From positions 1-13,611 of the forward strand of contig DSBH01000258.1 in assembly GCA_011056825.1 (NCBI GenBank): a DNA stretch of 13,611 nucleotides. Direction: 5' to 3'. The number at the start of each line of letters is the position of its first letter. Position 1 is the stretch's first letter. The DNA comes from Deltaproteobacteria bacterium (GTDB taxonomy: Bacteria; Desulfobacterota; Syntrophia; Syntrophales; UBA2210). Shown here piece after piece: positions 1 to 7,246 of the stretch. Below the pieces are notes generated by a model. That model had not been told where the DNA came from. It was given only the letters and a program-made list of their open reading frames with translations, and searched no databases. A program made the position numbers and the translations under genes.

Positions 1-375
1 AAGCCTTGCCAGATCAAGGTCTTTTATATTCAGGACCCGCATCCATATTTCCTCGATCACCACCTCGGGAAATTCGACGCCCTTCTCTGTCAGATGTTCT
101 TTTTCAGCTTCAATGTTTTTGAAGAAGCGTTCAAGTAACTGACCGGCCTCTATCGTCAGGCCGTAGCTCCTGCATAGTTCCGCGATTTCGTCGATTCTCG
201 AGGCGGCTTCCGATTGAGCCCCGCCGATATCGCCCGCCCTGCTGATAAATAATGTCCCATAAACATCGAAGAGTACCGCCTTCACCGGTTTGGCCGGCGC
301 TCCCTTCGGCTGAAAAGAGGCTGCAACGGGGTTCATGGACGCGGAATAGCGCCGGATCAGCTCTTCGTAGGCCAT
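1..375 (-). CDS. HAD-superfamily hydrolase, N-terminal part (C-terminus beyond the window)
   Basis: The reading frame is open from an ATG at 373-375 to the left edge, giving 125 residues with no stop, so the gene is cut by the window. Residues 31-42 form a hydrophobic strand ending in the HAD motif I, DVYGTL, with D37 as the expected nucleophile. The +2 position is Tyr (Y39) rather than Asp, as in L-2-haloacid dehalogenase-type and some phosphatase-type HAD proteins. The following helical region (about residues 55-115) fits a C1 cap domain. Motifs II-IV are not in the window, so substrate and even reaction class (phosphatase or dehalogenase) cannot be decided. An AAGGTGA-like ribosome site lies just upstream of the ATG, and a good promoter lies at 415-443. 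About 30 residues precede the domain, longer than usual, so a later start is possible. It is separated from the CoA-transferase gene upstream by 122 bases and seems to be its own transcription unit. Confidence 0.85.
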   Translation of the reverse strand, partial: MAYEELIRRYSASMNPVAASFQPKGAPAKPVKAVLFDVYGTLFISRAGDIGGAQSEAASRIDEIAELCRSYGLTIEAGQLLERFFKNIEAEKEHLTEKGVEFPEVVIEEIWMRVLNIKDLDLARL

Positions 376-414
376 TGGTTTCACCTTCAGGAATATGACA
401 TCTGACTGCCGCTC

Positions 415-443
415 AGCATAGATAAGCCCCGGCCTGCTGTCAA
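415..443 (-). promoter_or_regulatory. sigma70-like promoter of the HAD hydrolase gene
   Basis: On the minus strand a perfect -35 TTGACA (438-443) is followed after exactly 17 bases by a -10 TATGCT (415-420). The predicted transcript would start near 408, leaving a leader of about 32 bases that contains the ribosome site. It lies in the non-coding gap after the CoA-transferase stop, so the HAD gene can be transcribed independently of the upstream operon. Confidence 0.65.
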
Positions 444-497
444 GGTTCACCCGGCGGTGACCGTACCTCGGAATGCCACGGGATCGACTACCGCTGA

Positions 498-1691
498 TCA
501 GATGATTCCGTTCTCGATAAGCTTGCTCAGCTCTTCGTCGCCGACGCCGAGTAACCCACAGTAAATTTCCCGGTTGTGTTCACCCGTTGCCGGCGGGGGG
601 GCGGTAACCGTCCCCGGATTTTCCGACAGACCGACGGGGATACCGGCCAGTTTCAGTTCCTCTCCTCCGGAAAGTTTCACATCCACGAGGGCGCTTGAAA
701 AGGCAACCTGTGGATCCGACGCCACTTCATCGACATCGTTCACGATGCCGCAGGGCAGACGGGCTTTCTGAAGTTCTTTCTCGCACACGCTCGCGTCGCG
801 TTCTGCGACCCAGTTTTTTACGAATACATCGATCTCATCCCTCTTCTTAAACCGCTGGTAATCGGTTTCGAGATCAGGACGTTCCGCCAGGTCCTCGCGT
901 TCGATCAGTTTGCAGAAACGTCGAAACAGGCCCTTCGTCACCAGCGAGATATATACCCACTTCCCGTCCCGCGACCGGTACAGGTCCGACGGCCCCGTGT
1001 ACCAGGATCTGTTGCCGATGCGTGACCGCTTCTTCCCGGTAGCCTCGTACTCGCTTACGGCCATGGCGTTCAAAACCACCGCCGTCTGAAGAAGATTGGT
1101 TTCAACTTTCTGCCCCTCGGCGGTCAGGCGCCGGCGGTAAAGAGCCGACACGATACCCAGCGCGGCATACGCCCCGGCGGCGAAATCCACGTAACGCACT
1201 TCCGACCGTTGAGGCGGCGTGTCCGGAAACCCCGTGAGGTGCATGGCGCCGGACATCGCCTGCGCTATCTGGTCAAATCCGAGCCGCCGCGCGTAGGGTC
1301 CGCGACTTCCGAAACCGGTTATCTCAGCATATACAAGGGCCTTGTTAACAGCCCTGAGCCGCTCATAGGAAATCCCCATCTGCTCGACCGCCCCGGTGCT
1401 GAAATTATGGATCAGGACGTCCGATCGCTTCACCAGCTCCAGAAAAAGTGCAAGGGCCTCCCCTCCCGCCATGAGGTTCAACGTGATGGCCTTCTTGTTA
1501 CGGGCCTGGTTGAGAAACATGAACCCGTCACCGGATGGTCCCTGAAGCCCCATGTACCGATCCTCTTCGCCTCCCGGCCGTTCGACGCGGATTACTTCGG
1601 CGCCGAGATCGGCAAGAAGAGACGCGCCGTGAGGCCCGGAGATGTGGCGTGAGAGATCAAGCACACGAATACCGGATAGTATCGAATTCAT
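498..1691 (-). CDS. Family III CoA-transferase (CaiB/BaiF, formyl-CoA transferase-like)
   Basis: This 397-residue protein matches the usual length of family III CoA-transferases, which move CoA between carboxylic acids through enzyme-bound acyl anhydrides. The N-terminus has the family pattern VLDLSRHISGPHGASLLADLGAEVIRVE in shortened terms (LDLSR, ADLGAEVIRVE, residues 10-37), followed by NKKAITLNL (65-72) and GFGSRGPYA (126-134). Asp169, in YVDFAAGAYAALG, aligns by hand with the catalytic Asp of formyl-CoA transferase and has the same number. The C-terminal LPCGIVNDVDEV segment is also typical. It is soluble and cytoplasmic with no signal peptide. It is probably the last gene of the ABC operon, 45 bases after the stop of the 113-residue gene, with a GGAAGGA ribosome site about 10 bases before the ATG. 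The acid and CoA donor cannot be read from sequence; a link to the upstream ABC genes is not evident. Confidence 0.93.
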   Translation of the reverse strand: MNSILSGIRVLDLSRHISGPHGASLLADLGAEVIRVERPGGEEDRYMGLQGPSGDGFMFLNQARNKKAITLNLMAGGEALALFLELVKRSDVLIHNFSTGAVEQMGISYERLRAVNKALVYAEITGFGSRGPYARRLGFDQIAQAMSGAMHLTGFPDTPPQRSEVRYVDFAAGAYAALGIVSALYRRRLTAEGQKVETNLLQTAVVLNAMAVSEYEATGKKRSRIGNRSWYTGPSDLYRSRDGKWVYISLVTKGLFRRFCKLIEREDLAERPDLETDYQRFKKRDEIDVFVKNWVAERDASVCEKELQKARLPCGIVNDVDEVASDPQVAFSSALVDVKLSGGEELKLAGIPVGLSENPGTVTAPPPATGEHNREIYCGLLGVGDEELSKLIENGII

Positions 1692-1736
1692 GGCAGGGAT
1701 GTCCTTCCTGTCGTCGCCGGACAGGCGGGCTGAACG

Positions 1737-2078
1737 CTAGCGGTTCCACTTTCCGGCGATATCTTCCACGATGAAGGGAATGGATTGTATGCCTATTGAT
1801 CCCTTGCGTACCCAGATTCTGTACATGTGAACCGCCTCGCCGTCGCTCGTGGCGATGCTCGGCAATTCCTCGAGGCCGCCGATGTCGGCCCTGTTGAATT
1901 CGTAACAGAGAAGATGGCTACTGAACGGGTCGACTATGAGAACTATTTTTTCAGGATCGTGGGGATGCTTTTCCAGGGCACCCGTGAATGAAACATGGCC
2001 TTCGGGACGTTTCGGCGGACCCAGATATCGATCAAGTTCGAATTTCCCCGTTTCTTCCAGTTCTTTACCGTCGTTCAT
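1737..2078 (-). CDS. Conserved-looking hypothetical protein, 113 residues
   Basis: I do not recognise a family. The protein is soluble-looking, with no signal peptide or membrane helix and a single cysteine (in LLCYEF). It has a hydrophobic strand IVLIVDPFSSHLLCYEFN in the middle, a GHVSFTGALEKHPHDP segment before it and a C-terminal AVHMYRIWVRKGSIGIQSIPFIVED segment. The alternating strand pattern suggests a small beta-rich fold. It sits between the DUF4340 gene (39 bases upstream) and the CoA-transferase (45 bases downstream), all on the minus strand, so it is probably in the same operon. The ribosome site is weak (GCGGAA about 5 bases before the ATG), but no better ATG lies in frame. It is called real because it fills the gap neatly, has ordinary composition, and shares strand and spacing with its neighbours. 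Confidence 0.7.
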   Translation of the reverse strand: MNDGKELEETGKFELDRYLGPPKRPEGHVSFTGALEKHPHDPEKIVLIVDPFSSHLLCYEFNRADIGGLEELPSIATSDGEAVHMYRIWVRKGSIGIQSIPFIVEDIAGKWNR

Positions 2079-2117
2079 GACAGTTCCGCATATCGATTCA
2101 TGTCGGCGAAATCCGGA

Positions 2118-3158
2118 TTACTCCAGCAGCAGTTCCGCCGGTGTTTTCAGAATAAAATCATCAAAGGCGCCGTCCACTTCGTAAATCCACCCCTGGTGTT
2201 GCTCGTTGAATGTATCCACCGCTTCTGCTGCAATGAGCAATGCTTCTTTTTCTCGCAGCGATTCGTCGGACTCGTCAGGCGAAATAGCAATCTTGCCTCC
2301 CGGAAAATCAGCGATCGCCTCCAGTTTTACGAAACAGGCGCCGTTTCGCGATCCCAGCTTTATCCGGTGAATAATTTTGTCGCGCCGTCGCAGCGTCAGC
2401 TCTGTCTCGAACGGGATGTCGTCGATATCGTCTTTCCCCGCGATATCGGTAAGGCGCATGGTGACAACCCGGTCTAAAAGGTCGCCTGCCGCTTTCCCGT
2501 CAATATCGGACACTCCGTCAACGGTAAACCCACCGTTTTTTCTCTTTATCGCGACGCCTCCCCGCGGGTTCACGATCCGGAGCTCCGTGAAGAGATCCAC
2601 CTCTTCTTCGAAAAAACGTTCTCTCACGTATCCGCCGAAATCGACATTGACGAAAGGAACCGTCCTCTCCGAAAGATAGACCCGGTCGTCTCCCTCCAGG
2701 CGCACGTACGACCGAATGCTTCGATCTTCTTCCTTCGCCGACCCGACTATAACACCCAGCTTCGGGTCTCCATCTCTATCGAGAAACCGTATGATCGTGC
2801 TTTTGTCGCCGCCGTCTACACCCAGGGCCGCGTGGTTCCCACTGTCAGCCGTCACGAGTTCATCGCAGCGGATGCCTACAACGGTCATGAACACATCATT
2901 CACCCGTTTGGTAACTGCCGGATAGCTGTCTTTGTCGAGAATCACGAACCGTTCTCCCGACCGGGCCAGACGAAGCGATTCTCCCGCACGTTCCAGGTAG
3001 ATGCCGTCAATCCGTTGCGGATCCAGCCCCTGTACGAGATAACTTCCCCTTCGAAATACATCGTCCGTCGTCACCGGGGCCTCTCGGGTAACGACAACCG
3101 TGAGTATTACCATGATCAGCGCCGCCACACCCAGCGCGGCAAGTTGTTTATCATTCAT
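2118..3158 (-). CDS. DUF4340-type membrane-anchored protein of the Gld-like ABC cassette
   Basis: From the ATG at 3158 the protein has 346 residues: a short MNDKQ cytoplasmic start, one membrane helix (about residues 6-24), then a large soluble part likely outside the inner membrane. The body shows the layout of DUF4340 proteins, which follow gldG genes in many bacteria: repeated strand-rich units such as GIYLERAGESLRLARSGERFVI, the SYVRLEGDDRVYLSERT unit, and a later repeat starting DLFTELRIVNP. Function is unknown; it is thought to work with the GldG protein. The frame is open for 21 further codons upstream, but those lie inside the GldG gene. The ATG at 3158 has a GGGAG site at proper distance and overlaps the GldG stop by 8 bases (ATGAATGA), which indicates translational coupling. 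The stop is TAA at 2118-2120. Confidence 0.85.
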   Translation of the reverse strand: MNDKQLAALGVAALIMVILTVVVTREAPVTTDDVFRRGSYLVQGLDPQRIDGIYLERAGESLRLARSGERFVILDKDSYPAVTKRVNDVFMTVVGIRCDELVTADSGNHAALGVDGGDKSTIIRFLDRDGDPKLGVIVGSAKEEDRSIRSYVRLEGDDRVYLSERTVPFVNVDFGGYVRERFFEEEVDLFTELRIVNPRGGVAIKRKNGGFTVDGVSDIDGKAAGDLLDRVVTMRLTDIAGKDDIDDIPFETELTLRRRDKIIHRIKLGSRNGACFVKLEAIADFPGGKIAISPDESDESLREKEALLIAAEAVDTFNEQHQGWIYEVDGAFDDFILKTPAELLLE

Positions 3159-5049
3159 GGCGCACTCCCAGGTATTTGTTTTTTTTGTACCGCCGGACGA
3201 AGAAAACGACCAGAGCGACAAGGAGAATGACGAATGGCGCCGCCAGCGTGTTGTAAAATTTTATTGTGCTTGTGAGAGATTCAATACGCAATCGCTTGTC
3301 GCGGTTTAACTTACGCAACTCACGCTGCGCCATAAGAAGCTGTTCTTCCAGTTGACGTCTCTTCTCTATCGCGTCTCCCTGCATGACGACGCCCTCGTCC
3401 CCACCGGGCTGCTTGCCGAGCGATTGCAATTCTTCCTGGTACTTCGCCATTTCGGCCTCGACGGCCGCCACCTTTTCCGCTGTCGCCGCTTCCGCCTCTT
3501 TCTCGATGCGTTCGAACACCTTGAAGGGACGGGTAAATTTCTCCTTGGTCCTCGCTGTGGACAGTGCCTGCGCCCCACCGAGGTTTTCCATGACGTTCAG
3601 AAGCAGGTTCATGTTGTCACCCAGGGGCGCAACACCGAAAAATGTATCCTGAAATGCCACGAAATCATTCAACATGTCCACGTCCGCAAAAACGACGATT
3701 GTTGTTTCCGGAGACGTTTCATTTGAATCTCCCCGCTCTTCCGCAGACTCAGTCGCACCGTCTTCCGGCATCGCCTTGGATAAGGCGCTTTTAAATTTTC
3801 CCGTTAATTTGCACCCCAGCACCACCGGTTCTTCTCCGTCTTCGAGAATCCGCTTCAGCATGTCGGGATTAGAAAAAACAACCACGTCTTTCGGAGACGC
3901 CTTCACCACGTTCCCCGACGGGGATGTGGCAATAATCGGTTCAAAATGAACACCCGGAACATCGGTAGGCTCGAGCACGCCTCCGAAAAGCACGCGCACC
4001 GCTTCAAGGCGTGCCGTGACAACATCGTCACGGTTGAAGGACTCCCCCCGGAGATCCATGAAGGTGGCGAGCCGCTCCGCCGGTTCATTCGGCCCCAGCT
4101 GGACCTCCAGGCCGAGCGATCGGTCGGCGGCAAATGCGTTCGGCTGAAGGCGGCATCCCCATTTTTCAAGCAACCTGTTCAAATCAGACGTTCGTTTTGC
4201 GTGATCCTTCTCGGGATCGACGACACAATAAGGATCCACGAACACAACAAGCCTGCCGCCCTTCATAACGTGATCATCGACGGCCGCCAGCAGGCTGTTG
4301 GAAAGTCCCTTGGGATGTACAATCATGAGCAGATCAACGTCTTCAACGTTTCCACCGTCGTCTTTGACCGGCACCACGTCGTAAAAACGATTCAATTGTC
4401 CTATCATGTTCCATTCTTCGGGAACATCACGCCCCTGCATTCGCATCATTTCAGCCATGTAGGGCGACAGACCTCCACCGAAAACAGGAAGCGACGACAG
4501 GATGCCGATTCTTTTCTTCGCCGGGGTGGCGGCGTTGTAAATGGCAGATGAAATCTCGTACTCAACCAGCGGTTGCCGGTTGGGGGCAAAAAAGGGAACC
4601 GTTGTTTCACGCCCGTACTCGGACACAACGGCAAGACCGAAGAAAAAAGATTCGTCGCCGGCGCTGAAACGCTTAAGCCCGTATCTGACGGCGTCCAGTT
4701 CATCATCAGAATCAGGCCTCGGATCGATGACCGACAGTTTCAGCTTTCCTTTCGACAGCGACTCATACTCCTGCAGAAGATCCCGTATGTAAAAAAAATA
4801 ATTATTGTAGGCACGGATCGTCTCTGGTCCTTTCATCGCCGCCGTTCTTGCATAATATAATTTCATTTCCAAGGGACGGCGCAGTTCCTCGAGGACGGTC
4901 CTGGTGCCGTCAGACAGCGTGTAGAGCTTGTTTTCCGTCAGGTCGACGCGGAGAAACCGGCCCACGTGGTCGCAGATCGTTATGCCGCAAAATGTGATAA
5001 CGGCGATACACAGGAGGGCCGCCGCCGTTCGTTTCTTGTCGCTCATCAC
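3151..5049 (-). CDS. GldG-type ABC transporter auxiliary membrane protein
   Basis: This is a protein of 632 residues from GTG at 5049, or 631 from the ATG at 5046. It has an N-terminal membrane helix (about 8-27), then the family hallmark VDLTENKLYTLSDGTRTVLEEL, a large extracytoplasmic part with a RIGILSSLPVFGGG segment and a DDHVMKGGRLVVFVDP segment (glutamine-amidotransferase-like fold region of GldG/ABC_transp_aux proteins), a highly charged coiled coil (about 504-595) and a C-terminal membrane helix (about 602-618) with a basic tail. This two-helix anchor with a big loop is the known GldG plan. The start is ambiguous: GGAGGG lies 4-5 bases from GTG and 7-8 from ATG, and GTGATG overlaps the permease stop TGA either way. 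An acidic stretch just before the TTIVVFADVDMLNDF segment looks like a linker insertion. Known GldG proteins act with GldA/GldF ABC subunits; the substrate is unknown outside gliding bacteria. Confidence 0.88.
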   Translation of the reverse strand: MMSDKKRTAAALLCIAVITFCGITICDHVGRFLRVDLTENKLYTLSDGTRTVLEELRRPLEMKLYYARTAAMKGPETIRAYNNYFFYIRDLLQEYESLSKGKLKLSVIDPRPDSDDELDAVRYGLKRFSAGDESFFFGLAVVSEYGRETTVPFFAPNRQPLVEYEISSAIYNAATPAKKRIGILSSLPVFGGGLSPYMAEMMRMQGRDVPEEWNMIGQLNRFYDVVPVKDDGGNVEDVDLLMIVHPKGLSNSLLAAVDDHVMKGGRLVVFVDPYCVVDPEKDHAKRTSDLNRLLEKWGCRLQPNAFAADRSLGLEVQLGPNEPAERLATFMDLRGESFNRDDVVTARLEAVRVLFGGVLEPTDVPGVHFEPIIATSPSGNVVKASPKDVVVFSNPDMLKRILEDGEEPVVLGCKLTGKFKSALSKAMPEDGATESAEERGDSNETSPETTIVVFADVDMLNDFVAFQDTFFGVAPLGDNMNLLLNVMENLGGAQALSTARTKEKFTRPFKVFERIEKEAEAATAEKVAAVEAEMAKYQEELQSLGKQPGGDEGVVMQGDAIEKRRQLEEQLLMAQRELRKLNRDKRLRIESLTSTIKFYNTLAAPFVILLVALVVFFVRRYKKNKYLGVRHE

Positions 5050-5777
5050 GCTTCCCTCCGTCCATGCAGAACAACACAGGCTGCCGAGATCCAGCCCGCG
5101 ATGAAAAACACGTAAAACGTGATGTCTGTGAATTCAATGACGCCCCGCCGGATCGACTCAAAATGAACGACAAAGCTCATGTTTTCCACTGCTTCTATCA
5201 TTCCCGGCGACGCGAATTTCTGAAGAACCACGAGCACCGACGGATAATCGGCGAAAACAAAGACGGTACAGGCCATCACGGAAAGGATGAAACTTACCAC
5301 CTGGCTGCTGCTGATCGACGAGCAGAACATGCTCACCGCGAGATAGCATCCCGACAGGAAAAAGGCCCCCAGGTAACCGGCGGCGATAACACCGTTGTCG
5401 GGAGACCCCAGATAGTTCACCGTCACTATCATGGGGAAAGTAAGAAGCAACGATGCTCCTATAAAAACCCAGGCGGCCAGAAACTTCCCCAGTACCGCCT
5501 CTCCGACCCGGACGGGCAGCGAGAAAAGCATTTCGATGGTTCCGGACTTGCGTTCCTCGGCCCAGAGCCGCATACCGATTGCGGGAACCAGGAATATAAA
5601 AAGAACCGGAAGCACGTCGAAGAAAATCCTCAGGTCCGCCTGGCGCGCCTCGAAAAAAGGGCTCCGGAATGTGAGAAAATTGGCGAAAAAGAGAAAAACG
5701 AAAAGAAACACATAAGCCAGGGGTGTTGAAAAATACCCCTGCAATTCACGCTTCATGATGACCAGTGACGTACGCAT
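5046..5777 (-). CDS. ABC-2 type permease (GldF-like)
   Basis: This 243-residue polytopic inner-membrane protein has about six membrane helices (roughly 20-37, 55-70, 100-120, 132-152, 158-176, 217-236). Between helices 2 and 3 is the ABC-2 permease signature RLWAEERKSGTIEMLFSLPV, a cytoplasmic amphipathic segment that contacts the ATPase. The N-terminus, KRELQGYFSTPLAYVF, is characteristic of the GldF/NosY-like subgroup. The start ATG overlaps the ATPase stop by one base (TAATG at 5775-5779), and its TGA stop overlaps the GldG start, so the three are translationally coupled. It should form the membrane channel with the ATPase as a homodimer. Confidence 0.92.
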   Translation of the reverse strand: MRTSLVIMKRELQGYFSTPLAYVFLFVFLFFANFLTFRSPFFEARQADLRIFFDVLPVLFIFLVPAIGMRLWAEERKSGTIEMLFSLPVRVGEAVLGKFLAAWVFIGASLLLTFPMIVTVNYLGSPDNGVIAAGYLGAFFLSGCYLAVSMFCSSISSSQVVSFILSVMACTVFVFADYPSVLVVLQKFASPGMIEAVENMSFVVHFESIRRGVIEFTDITFYVFFIAGWISAACVVLHGRREA

Positions 5778-6493
5778 TACTCACTTCCCCTCGTCACGGT
5801 TTCGAAAAATTCGTCGATTCGGCCGCCTCCCTGTTTCCTGAATTCTTCCGGCGTTGCGTCGGCGGCAATGCGTCCCCGGTTGATGACAATCGCCCGGTTA
5901 CAGATCGCTTCGATCTCTTCGAGAATATGGGTGGACACGATGATAGACTTGTCCTGCGCCATGTTCACAATCAGGGAGCGTATGTCACGTTTCTGGTTCG
6001 GATCGAGACCGTCCGTCGGCTCGTCGAGAATAAGAACCGCCGGATCGCCTATCAGTGTCTGGGCCAGTCCCACCCGCTTTCGATATCCTTTCGAAAGCGT
6101 TTCGATGGACTGGTGGACGACCTCTCCCAGCGAACATATATCGATGACGCGCTCGAGCTCCCGCTCTTTATCACCACCGGCAATGCCCCGTATGTCAACG
6201 ATAAACCTCAGAAAGGAAAGCGTGGTCATTTCACCGTACAACGGGGTGTTTTCCGGCAGATAACCGATGGAACGCCTGACGTTCAACGAATCATTCCAAA
6301 TATCGAAGCCGTTAATTTCCGCCGTTCCTTCATCGGGACGCGTGAGGCAGGCGATCATACGCATAGTCGTGGTTTTGCCCGCGCCGTTGGGACCGATAAA
6401 GCCCAGCACATCCCCCTTCGCCGCTGAAAAAGAAACACCGTCAACGGCGGTGATGGGACCAAAACGTTTTTTTAGTTTTTTGACGTTGATCAC
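5777..6493 (-). CDS. ABC transporter ATP-binding protein (GldA-like)
   Basis: From the GTG at 6493 the protein has 238 residues and begins MINVKKLKKRFG, as usual for the family. Motifs: Walker A GPNGAGKT (34-41), GYLPEN at the Q-loop region (78-82, with Glu in place of the usual Gln, as in GldA-type proteins), signature LSKGYRKR (133-140), Walker B VLILDEP (153-159) and H-loop His189. The frame stays open far upstream, but that stretch overlaps coaE on the other strand and is not protein-like for this family. Another ATG at 6529 would lie inside the predicted -10 box. The GTG has an AGGGA site 7 bases upstream. It is the first gene of the operon and energises the GldF/GldG complex. Confidence 0.92.
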   Translation of the reverse strand: MINVKKLKKRFGPITAVDGVSFSAAKGDVLGFIGPNGAGKTTTMRMIACLTRPDEGTAEINGFDIWNDSLNVRRSIGYLPENTPLYGEMTTLSFLRFIVDIRGIAGGDKERELERVIDICSLGEVVHQSIETLSKGYRKRVGLAQTLIGDPAVLILDEPTDGLDPNQKRDIRSLIVNMAQDKSIIVSTHILEEIEAICNRAIVINRGRIAADATPEEFRKQGGGRIDEFFETVTRGSE

Positions 6494-6500
6494 CGATGGT

Positions 6501-6505
6501 TCCCT
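6501..6505 (-). promoter_or_regulatory. Ribosome binding site deciding the GTG start of the GldA-like ATPase
   Basis: AGGGA on the minus strand lies 7 bases before the GTG at 6491-6493. The rival ATG at 6527-6529 has only a poor GCGGAA-type site and lies within the predicted -10 element, so the GTG is preferred. Confidence 0.6.
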
Positions 6506-6524
6506 GCCGTAATGAATTGCGACA

Positions 6525-6553
6525 TACATAATAGCTTTTTCCGCCACTGTCAA
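6525..6553 (-). promoter_or_regulatory. sigma70-like promoter of the ABC/GldG/DUF4340 operon
   Basis: On the minus strand a perfect TTGACA (6548-6553) is followed after 17 bases by TATGTA (6525-6530), a fair -10; a TATTAT run overlaps just upstream. Transcription would begin near 6518, giving a leader of about 25 bases to the GTG at 6493. The -35 is clear; the exact -10 is less so. Confidence 0.5.
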
Positions 6554-6587
6554 GACATGGAACCCATGAGAAGCGGCAACTTTCTGA

Positions 6588-6616
6588 TTGCCGGCATAAA
6601 ACGCCTGTGATAGATA
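6588..6616 (+). promoter_or_regulatory. Possible promoter of coaE-carbonic anhydrase pair
   Basis: TTGCCG (6588-6593), 17 bases, then TAGATA (6611-6616) gives a weak sigma70-like match (about 4 and 3 of 6 consensus positions). The predicted start would fall at or next to the coaE ATG at 6623, implying a leaderless message, which fits the lack of a ribosome site there. The match is weak and the call is tentative. Confidence 0.28.
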
Positions 6617-6622
6617 CGGCAC

Positions 6623-7246
6623 ATGCTCAACATAGGCTTGACAGGCGGCATCGGAACCGGCAAATCTACGGTGGCTGGCCTTTTCGTGAGGCAGGGCGCC
6701 CGGCTTATCGATTTCGATCATCTCGCCCACGAGGTCCAGGAACCGGGAACGCCGGTATGGAGGGAAATAACGGCCACATTTGGAGAAACCGTCCTCGATG
6801 AAGCGGGCCGGATCGACCGTGTAAAACTCGGCGCCGTCGTTTTTAACGATCAGGAACAGTTGCAACGGCTGAACGCCCTTGTTCATCCGGCGGTTTTTTC
6901 GGAGTGGAGCCGTCGCCTCGATCTGATACGACGCGAGGATCCTCTGGCTGCCGTCGTCTCCGACGTCCCCCTCCTTGTGGAAGGCGGGTGGATGGGACGG
7001 TTTGACGCAACCGTTCTTGTGTGGGCCTCACCTGAAACCCAAATTCGGCGCATCATGGCCCGTAACGGGCTGAGCCGGTCGGAGGCCCTGGCACGTCTGG
7101 AAGCACAGATGGACATAAACGAAAAAATTCCGCTGGTCGACTTCGTCATTGACAACGACGGCGCCCTCGACCGTCTGGAACGCAACTTCAATCGCGTCTG
7201 GAGCGCTCTGATGAAACTGAAGGAGGGGAAGAATGATCGAGCCTAA
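6623..7246 (+). CDS. coaE: Dephospho-CoA kinase
   Basis: CoaE phosphorylates the 3'-hydroxyl of the dephospho-CoA ribose with ATP, the last step of CoA synthesis, in the cytoplasm. The protein has 207 residues, normal for the family. It begins MLNIGLTGGIGTGKST, with the P-loop at 8-16, followed by DFDHLAHEV (30-38) that holds the catalytic acidic residues, then DVPLLVEGG in the middle, the RIMARNGLSRSEALARLEAQ lid helix region and the closing PLVDFVIDNDG segment. The family usually reads GIGSGKS; here Thr replaces Ser. There is no Shine-Dalgarno-like sequence before the ATG. The stop overlaps the next gene by 14 bases, so the two are coupled. It diverges from the ABC operon. Confidence 0.96.
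   Translation: MLNIGLTGGIGTGKSTVAGLFVRQGARLIDFDHLAHEVQEPGTPVWREITATFGETVLDEAGRIDRVKLGAVVFNDQEQLQRLNALVHPAVFSEWSRRLDLIRREDPLAAVVSDVPLLVEGGWMGRFDATVLVWASPETQIRRIMARNGLSRSEALARLEAQMDINEKIPLVDFVIDNDGALDRLERNFNRVWSALMKLKEGKNDRA
7221..7226 (+). promoter_or_regulatory. Strong ribosome binding site of the gamma carbonic anhydrase gene
   Basis: A full AGGAGG lies inside the end of coaE, 6 bases before the ATG at 7233. It fixes the start of the second gene despite the 14-base overlap and contrasts with coaE, which has no such site. Confidence 0.8.

Noticed and set aside
3159..3221. Longer start of the DUF4340 protein (21 extra codons)
   Set aside because: The extension lies within the GldG coding sequence and breaks the expected short cytoplasmic start before the membrane helix; the ATG at 3158 has a ribosome site.
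6494..6886. N-terminal extension of the GldA-like ATPase frame (131 more codons)
   Set aside because: It overlaps the 5' part of coaE on the other strand, has no family similarity, and the predicted promoter and ribosome site lie inside it.
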